Shown here one piece after another: positions 53,737 through 58,944 of a stretch of 58,944 nucleotides of DNA. The position numbers and the translations under genes were made by a program. Under the pieces are notes generated by a model that was not told where the DNA came from, ran no database searches, and saw only the letters and a program-made list of their open reading frames with translations. Numbering within the stretch: position 1 is the stretch's first letter; the number at the start of each line of letters is the position of its first letter. The DNA lies in assembly GCA_002433075.1 (NCBI GenBank), contig DJHM01000011.1, positions 299,790 to 358,733 of the forward strand, written 5' to 3'. Origin of the DNA: Latescibacteria bacterium UBA6620 (GTDB lineage: Bacteria; Latescibacterota; UBA2968).

Positions 53737-54894
53737 TCAAACGCGATCCAGACGCCACACATCTCCCGGAAGCCACGCAGACTCGACGCGATGGGTGAAA
53801 TTCCGCCTGCTCAACTCCGCCTGCTCCGCTGAGATCGTAACCGCACTTCCCGCCACCAGATAAAGAGCGTCCCCGTGCACGTGGACGGCACATGCGTGAC
53901 GCGGGCTCCAGGGCGTGTCCGGCAGTTCCTGCCAATGTCCGCCGTCCTCCGAATACCACACATCGTTTCGATTTCCTTCGGTCGCGACCTCGCTGGGATG
54001 ATCGGCGATCCCCCGGTGCCCCCCCAACACCCAGAGCTTGCCATCCCAGACGGCGGTATCGTGATAGGAACGCGCCGCCCACGGCGCCGCCCCCTCTGCG
54101 AGATGTTGTGTCCAGTCGTGACCGTCCGCAGACGACCACACATCGTTGTGATAGAGGCGAGCTTTCAATCGTGGCTGCTCCTCGAGATCGTACCGCAGCG
54201 AGCTCAACGTGGTTCCGCCGGCGCCGACATACCCCCCGCCCAGAATCCACATTCGACCATCGTGAACGGCCACGCCACCATTCGCCCCGGTAATCATGCC
54301 TCTCGGCGCCCACGGTGCGTTGTCTGTCACCCGGTCCCAGTTCACACCGTCATTCGTCCGCCAGACATCGCGCAGTGGCGGGGGCACGGGTGGGAAGGGT
54401 TTCCCCGCTTTCAGGTCCGCGATGAAGTTGGTCTGTCCCGCAGCCCCCGCCTGGCCACCCAGAACCCAGATCGACCCATCGAACACGGTGACCATCTGAT
54501 TGCCGCGATCCTGCCATGGTACGGTGGCTGAAACGAGCTCCCAATCCGCGCCATCTTTCGATTTCCACACATCGTCGGGTGTCCCGTTCTCCGACCCGAC
54601 GATCCACATATGGTCGTCGTGCACGACCGCACCATGCATGTGCCTGCCGCTCCAGGGAGCCGTGGTCGTCAGAGACCAGCTGACCCCGTCGTCTTCCGAG
54701 CACCAGACCTCCGAGCACACCTCCGACTCGAAGGCGCCAACACCCCCACCTGCGAGGTCGTCCCGTTGGCCTGCGTACTGGTTCCAGCCACCGAGAAGAA
54801 AGAGCTTGTCGTGGAAGGAGACGAGCTGCGCCCCGTCGCGGGGTGACCACGCCACATCCGAGCTCACACAGCTCCATCTGTAATTCTCAGTCAT
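53737..54894 (-). CDS. Kelch-type beta-propeller protein
   Basis: 385 residues of Kelch repeats: LVSFHDKLFLLGGWNQ, AVVHDDHMWIVGSENG, VTVFDGSIWVLGGQAG, AVHDGRMWILGGGYVG, AVWDGKLWVLGGHRG, each followed by (D)VW(S/R)S-DG-W segments such as VWCSEDDGVSW and VWSSADGHDW. No signal peptide, enzymatic motif or partner domain. It may bind protein or glycan, or be related to galactose-oxidase-like or N-acetylneuraminate epimerase proteins (NanM is a Kelch propeller). The latter would suit the sialidase theme but is speculative. Confidence 0.88.
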   Translation of the reverse strand: MTENYRWSCVSSDVAWSPRDGAQLVSFHDKLFLLGGWNQYAGQRDDLAGGGVGAFESEVCSEVWCSEDDGVSWSLTTTAPWSGRHMHGAVVHDDHMWIVGSENGTPDDVWKSKDGADWELVSATVPWQDRGNQMVTVFDGSIWVLGGQAGAAGQTNFIADLKAGKPFPPVPPPLRDVWRTNDGVNWDRVTDNAPWAPRGMITGANGGVAVHDGRMWILGGGYVGAGGTTLSSLRYDLEEQPRLKARLYHNDVWSSADGHDWTQHLAEGAAPWAARSYHDTAVWDGKLWVLGGHRGIADHPSEVATEGNRNDVWYSEDGGHWQELPDTPWSPRHACAVHVHGDALYLVAGSAVTISAEQAELSRRNFTHRVESAWLPGDVWRLDRV

Positions 54895-55227
54895 CGTCTG
54901 TTCCTGATTCCGAAGGATGTTACGCTAAACAAGGGACTTGGCGCGATATATGATCTATCGCGCCATTCGCGTCAAGGCTGCCATGTGTGGGTACCCTAGC
55001 GAGCGCGATTCGCAGTAGGGGCGGATGAGGTCGCAAACAACCTTCGCCACTCCAGAAAAAGTTACCTCTCTCTATGCTCGATGCAGACTCCTGTCAGGAA
55101 GGCTTCAGCTGTCAGGAGGCTTTGGGCAGGCTACGTGGTGGATTCGCGTCACCGGCCTTGACTCAGGTGTCGTTGATGAGCTTCATCCGGAAGTTCAAGA
55201 ATCAAGCGCAGCAATGCACCCCTCCGA
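54895..55227. other. Intergenic region
   Basis: 333 bp with no supported gene or RNA. The only pattern noticed is the nearby repetition of CTGTCAGGA at about 55092 and 55109. It separates the Kelch gene's promoter side from the end of the broken kinase. Confidence 0.4.
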
Positions 55228-56382
55228 TCAAGGTTCTCCTCCACAGGTCGGTGCTCCCCACAGGAGCCGCATCCGCGGGTATTGTCTCGGATCAATCACT
55301 CCTCTCAGGTTCCAGAAGTCCATCAATCCATTCTGAAGGGCAATCGACGCTACATACCCCAGCCGGAGGATCCCGGGATCTCCCGTCCATCCGCCGTCAC
55401 GGAACCCGGCCAGGTATCCTTCGAAAACGAGATCGTTGAGGTCTCTCATCTCGTTGATATCCACGTCCCGTACGCTCCGAAAATTCACCGCGAGCTGCGC
55501 GACGTCGATCCCCAGGCTCCCGATCCCCGGCCTCCCCCAATCGATCGCAACTGTTCGATCTACCCCGTGCGTCTGTTGCGCGATCAGGTTCTACCGCTGC
55601 GCGTCCAGGTGACAGAGGGTCGTCGGGAGCGTCTCCAGGGCCGCCAGAAGCGTGTGTCGATCCTCCCACAGACGCCTGACTCCGCGAGCATTCTCCGGTG
55701 TATAGGCGCGAGCGACAAGCAGATGGTCCCTGACACTCTCCAGCTGAGCGAGTACCCTCTCCGTCGCGTCCCATTGCAGGGTGGGCTTACGTCCAAACCA
55801 CTCCGCTTGGAGCAGAGGCTTCCCGACGAGACACTGACCGTTGAAGTGGCCCAGATGACGTGCCGCCAGCCCGAAGCGTTCGACCGGCCAGACCACGCCG
55901 ATATCGTCCTGGGCGTCCTCCAGCCAGAGCCAGTAGCTTCCGTTTTCCTGCTCGTCGATTCGATAACAAATCGGCATCTGCAGATCGTCCCGCAGGTCGT
56001 CCAGGATGCCCGATTGATAGGCATAGAACTCGCTCCTGGACGCGCGTTCTGGCCGGATCTTCAGAATGACCGACCACGAAACCTTTTCCGTTCCCGATCG
56101 GCAGTGACCGGCAACCCGAAAAACGCCTCGTTCCGGGCCGGTAGTGGGCCACTCAGACTCTAACGAACGAAGAAGCTCTGCGACCGCCTCCGCCAGCCGG
56201 CCTTCGACTTCGAATGTGACGTCTTCCCTTGCCGCGCGCTCCTCCACCTCCGTCACCTACTGCAGGGTGTGATAGTCCCAGTCGATCACTTCCGCTGTCG
56301 CATCGTCTAACGCCTGTCGGACAATCGGAGTCAGCGCCGAACGGTCGACCGTTGAAATCACTTCATCGGGTGCATTCGGCAT
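55228..56382 (-). pseudogene. Phosphotransferase (APH-like) interrupted by two in-frame TAG codons
   Basis: One continuous minus-strand frame from ATG 56382 (GAGAGAGG upstream) to the stop at 55228. N-terminus: EVISTVDRSALTPIVRQALDD, typical of APH-like kinases in these phyla; then TAG at 56259-56257. The frame resumes with VFRVAGH...VSWSVILKIRPE (ATP Lys), YWLWLEDAQDD, LCHLDAQR, TAG at 55593-55591, then NLIAQ, VAIDWGRPGIGSLGIDVAQL. The second stop falls inside HxDxxxxN, immediately before the Asn. No frameshift is needed anywhere. Similar in kind to the gene at 31707-32834. Confidence 0.8.
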
Positions 56383-56793
56383 CCTCTCTCCTCTCATCAC
56401 TTTAGAGTGTCCTGGAGATCAAGGCCTAAAAAGAAAAAGGCCGCCATCCCATGGGTGGCGGGCCAAGGTATCACCCTAAAATGAAGATCCGAGCGGAGTG
56501 TCACGTTCGCCAATTTTCGGCTGGTCCTCGAAATCAGCCCTATTCCGACTGCGAAATCATCCGCCGATTAGTGATTGAAATTGCGGGATTTAGGAATCAT
56601 ATGTGGGAGCAGGCACCTTTCCCTCCCGTAATCCAAATTAGCGATCGTTCGACAAGCTGTCCAGGCTCCTGACTGGTAGTCCCACCGTAGTTGCAGCACC
56701 CCACGGGGGCGCCGTCACGCTTTGCGGCCTGGACGCCTTTCGACTCCGCCCAGTGATGTCGCTCGGGTTCAGCGTCATGCTCTGATCCGAACA
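56383..56793. other. Intergenic region between kinase and carboxypeptidase
   Basis: 411 bp containing a minus-strand terminator (56426-56464) and a possible small ORF (56597-56794, listed separately). Nothing else stands out. Confidence 0.45.
56426..56464 (-). terminator. Rho-independent terminator
   Basis: On the minus strand a GC-rich hairpin (CCGCCACCC / GGGATGGCGG, one bulged base, about 9 bp) is followed by TTTTTCTTTTT. It terminates the M14 carboxypeptidase transcript before the kinase start at 56382. Confidence 0.8.
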
Positions 56794-56794
56794 T
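56597..56794 (-). CDS. Possible small ORF coupled to the carboxypeptidase
   Basis: 65 residues from an ATG that overlaps the carboxypeptidase stop by one base (TGATG). The sequence MFGSEHDAEPERHHWAES...GAPVGCCNYGGTTSQ shows no known domain, signal or membrane segment. The downstream terminator would place it on the same transcript. Codon use is not clearly distinguishable from noncoding DNA, so this is tentative. Confidence 0.3.
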   Translation of the reverse strand: MFGSEHDAEPERHHWAESKGVQAAKRDGAPVGCCNYGGTTSQEPGQLVERSLIWITGGKGACSHI

Positions 56795-57918
56795 CACACC
56801 GTCGTCTCCAGATACACTCTCAGCGCCGCAGCCAGATCGTGTCCAAACGCACGAGCCAGATCCTGACTCGTATCCAGTTCACCTACATTGGCGTAGGGAA
56901 TTTCGATCGCCGTGGCCAGTCGAACGCCTGGCAATTCACCCGCCCACCGACCGAAGCTCTTTCCGGTCGCATAGTTCTCAGCCGTATTCCACGCTACGCC
57001 GTAAGGCAGGTTGTCCTCTGTGCGGAAGGGCAAGTCGCCTGTGTGTGTCTCTTCCAGAATATCTGAGAACCGAATCTGCTCCTGCCAGCAGGCTTCGGAC
57101 TCCGATCCCACCAGATGGATATTCTCGTGTCGATCCCCGCGAATGTAGGGACAGTGCAGGTCGATCGCGGCCTTCAGCTTTCCCGCACTCCAATCCGGCA
57201 CCTTCTCACGGATAGCGGCCGGTTCGACGTGCACACTTTCACCAACGTAATCCCGGTTGTGATCCCTGGGCCTCCGATTCTTCCCCTGATCGCCATCTTC
57301 CACACCGTCTTTATCCATAAACGGGACCACCATACATTCAATCCGTTTCCGAAACCAACCTCCCAAGTCACCCTTGCCAAGGATCGTCGCCAGCAGGCCT
57401 TCCAGGACATAGGCCGGCATCATCTCACAGCAATGGTGTCGCGCCACGATCAACACGCGAAGATCCGCCTCTCCGTCGAGACGCCCCACACGCAACACCT
57501 CGACTTCACGCCCCTTCCGCGTTCTGCACAACGTCTCCACCACAAGATCATCTGAATCCGCGTAGGACGTCAGAAATCGTTCCATACCGGACTGCACATA
57601 CGGCATGCCGAAACTGAACCAGACCTCCGCGTCGTTTCCGAACGTGTAGACGAACGACTGCTCATCGACCGCATCACAACCCAGCCATCGCCACGTCACT
57701 CCCTCGTCTTTGCTCACGCCAGGACCACGCGTACCAATGACGTTGCTTGCGGTGAAGTGAAACCGAACGGTTCGACCGGCTGCGCCACGGACTCGGAAGT
57801 ACCAGTAAAACCAGTCGCGATCCGTATCGCGCAGATCCTGACGAACATACACATCATCGCCATCAATCCGTTCGACGATTATGTTTCCCCCGGGGAAGTC
57901 GCAATCGACCCGAATCAT
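56794..57918 (-). CDS. M14 family zinc carboxypeptidase
   Basis: 374 residues. Residues 1-115 are a beta-rich N-terminal domain (YWYFRVRGAAGRTVRFHF) as in cytosolic carboxypeptidases. The catalytic domain has HHCCEMM (His and Glu zinc ligands), AIDLHCPYIRG (third zinc His) and TAIEIPYANVG (catalytic Glu). VVPFMDKDGVEDGDQGKNRRPRDHNRDY supplies the substrate-binding Arg region. No signal peptide. M14D-like enzymes remove C-terminal amino acids or amide-linked groups. Confidence 0.92.
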   Translation of the reverse strand: MIRVDCDFPGGNIIVERIDGDDVYVRQDLRDTDRDWFYWYFRVRGAAGRTVRFHFTASNVIGTRGPGVSKDEGVTWRWLGCDAVDEQSFVYTFGNDAEVWFSFGMPYVQSGMERFLTSYADSDDLVVETLCRTRKGREVEVLRVGRLDGEADLRVLIVARHHCCEMMPAYVLEGLLATILGKGDLGGWFRKRIECMVVPFMDKDGVEDGDQGKNRRPRDHNRDYVGESVHVEPAAIREKVPDWSAGKLKAAIDLHCPYIRGDRHENIHLVGSESEACWQEQIRFSDILEETHTGDLPFRTEDNLPYGVAWNTAENYATGKSFGRWAGELPGVRLATAIEIPYANVGELDTSQDLARAFGHDLAAALRVYLETTV

Positions 57919-57979
57919 CGAACACGCCTACCTATCTCTTCGATGCGCATTTTCAAACGTTCTCCCATCTTACCCTACC

Positions 57980-58944
57980 TTAGCCTGCAACTCCAACCAG
58001 CTCAAGTCGAGGTTTCGCCTTCCAGTGCAGAACGCTCAGATTCGGTTTCTGGTTGAGCGTGACCTGATCTTGCTCGAACTGTAAGGTAAGGTCCTCGATG
58101 ATCGGACTTTCGGTGTAGCAGAGCCGAAAAAATATCTGGAAAGGTCCACCCTCCACAGGCTGCACACGGTGTTGCCGAACCATCGTGTACAACGCCGAGA
58201 TTGACGAGTGAAGGTGGCTCGAACGCGGTTCGTCCCGCTTGCCAGGTATCGTGACCGCACACGATCTGGTGACTACCCTCGCCGTTCGTGAACGTCAAAA
58301 GGCTACCGGAGGGACGGGGGCTGATCCTGACGGACCTCAATCCACGGCCGTTTTGAGGGAAAACGAACTCACGCCCCCAAAGCCTGGACCCGCTGGGAGG
58401 ATCGGAACCTCCAACCGGGGGTGCGCGGCGTCAGGTTTCGAAGCTTCTCGGAGAGCAAAGCCGCATCCTCGTTGTTATCAGGGAGGGGTGAATCCGAAAA
58501 AGCGGGAAGCATATGCTTCCACACCAGATCCTTCACCGCCTGCATCTGGTCTCCCATAGGGACGCCTGCCGTGATCGCAATAACACAGTTCGCTTTCGGC
58601 AGGATGAGACAGTTCTGCCCGAAAGCGCCTCCTGACCCGAACGCTTCCTGCTCGGGATGGATGGTGAAATTGTAGCCCCATCCCCTGATGCGATCTTTCG
58701 GTGGCGTCTGGGCCTGCAAGCGGGTCGCCTCATCGACCCAGGCTTCGGGCAGGATCCGTGCGTCGCCCCAGACGCCTCGCTGAAGGTACAACTCCCCGTG
58801 GCGCAAGATGTCTTCCGTCGTGAGCCGAAGCCCCGCCCCCCCAGCGCGACACCTTCAGGGCTCTCGTCCCAGAATGGGTTGACAATGCCCTGGGGATCGA
58901 AGAGTCTTGGCCGCAGGTAGTCTGACCTGGCCTCATCTCTGTAT
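57980..58944 (-). pseudogene. Class C beta-lactamase-family serine hydrolase, 3' part, multiple frameshifts
   Basis: It enters from the right edge: LRPRLFDPQGIVNPFWDESPEGVALGG, then a shift in a seven-G run (near 58840) to LRLTTEDILRHGELYLQRG...WGYNFTIHP...GAFGQNCLILPKANCVIAITAG. Near 58380-58430 the frame changes again, through LEVPILPAG, to REFVFPQNGRGLRSVRISPR. A further shift near 58200 is needed to reach ALYTMVRQHRVQPVEGG and LTLQFEQDQVTLNQK, ending at 57980. The C-terminal order matches the family's lipocalin-like tail. The SxxK and YxN motifs lie beyond the window. At least three shifts, mostly at G/C runs, suggest decay or poor consensus. Confidence 0.75.

Overview
This is a GC-rich bacterial window with no rRNA, tRNA, CRISPR array, phage or recognisable transposase. 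Its mix of phytanoyl-CoA-type dioxygenases (seven), type I sulfatases (four, one cut by the left edge), unannotated glycosidase-like beta-propeller proteins, sialidase-like proteins, Gfo/Idh/MocA and DHDPS-like enzymes, PIG-L and M14 hydrolases and a DUF6785-type membrane protein is typical of uncultivated marine or host-associated lineages such as Latescibacterota, Poribacteria or Planctomycetota. I favour Latescibacterota or Poribacteria, but that is inference from gene content only.

Layout. 1-1773 (minus): a propeller protein followed by a Tat-exported sulfatase that leaves the window. 2140-5328 (plus): a D-cysteine desulfhydrase-like PLP enzyme and a large membrane protein. 5413-6795 (minus): sulfatase. 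6979-10769 (plus): FAD oxidoreductase, PhyH dioxygenase, variant PIG-L deacetylase. 16855-10968 (minus): DHDPS-like and Gfo/Idh/MocA pair, a metallophosphatase-propeller fusion bracketed by short direct repeats, and a conserved unknown. 28590-17372 (minus): the most coherent locus, MFS, SDR, cupin, propeller, PhyH, PhyH, VOC, propeller, propeller, tightly packed, then a sialidase. 28866-30517 (plus): a frameshifted ECF sigma-ankyrin gene. 43699-32906 (minus): a second long run with sulfatase, HIT, pectate lyase, MDR dehydrogenase, beta-lactamase-fold hydrolase, three PhyH, a GH43-like protein and MFS. 43798-47147: a convergent pair of paralogous proteins of unknown function. 47243-48795: DUF5069-like protein, a broken membrane-anchored winged-helix regulator and DoxX. 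48857-57918: sialidase, sulfatase, a periplasmic-binding-fold protein without signal peptide, PhyH, Kelch protein, and M14 carboxypeptidase. The right edge holds a decayed beta-lactamase-family hydrolase.

Working hypothesis: these modules desulfate, cleave, import and oxidise complex glycans or small organic molecules (sulfatases, lyase and sialidases; MFS and DUF6785 transporters; SDR, Gfo, MDR, FAD and PhyH oxidoreductases). Substrates cannot be read from the sequence.

Hidden layer. Three phosphotransferase (kinase-fold) genes are broken. Two keep one reading frame over their whole length and are interrupted only by TAG or TAA codons; the third is a C-terminal remnant abutting a dispersed repeat. 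Both recognisable regulators (the sigma-ankyrin protein and the winged-helix protein) carry frameshifts, while nearly all catabolic genes are intact. Sequencing error must be excluded before these are read as biology.
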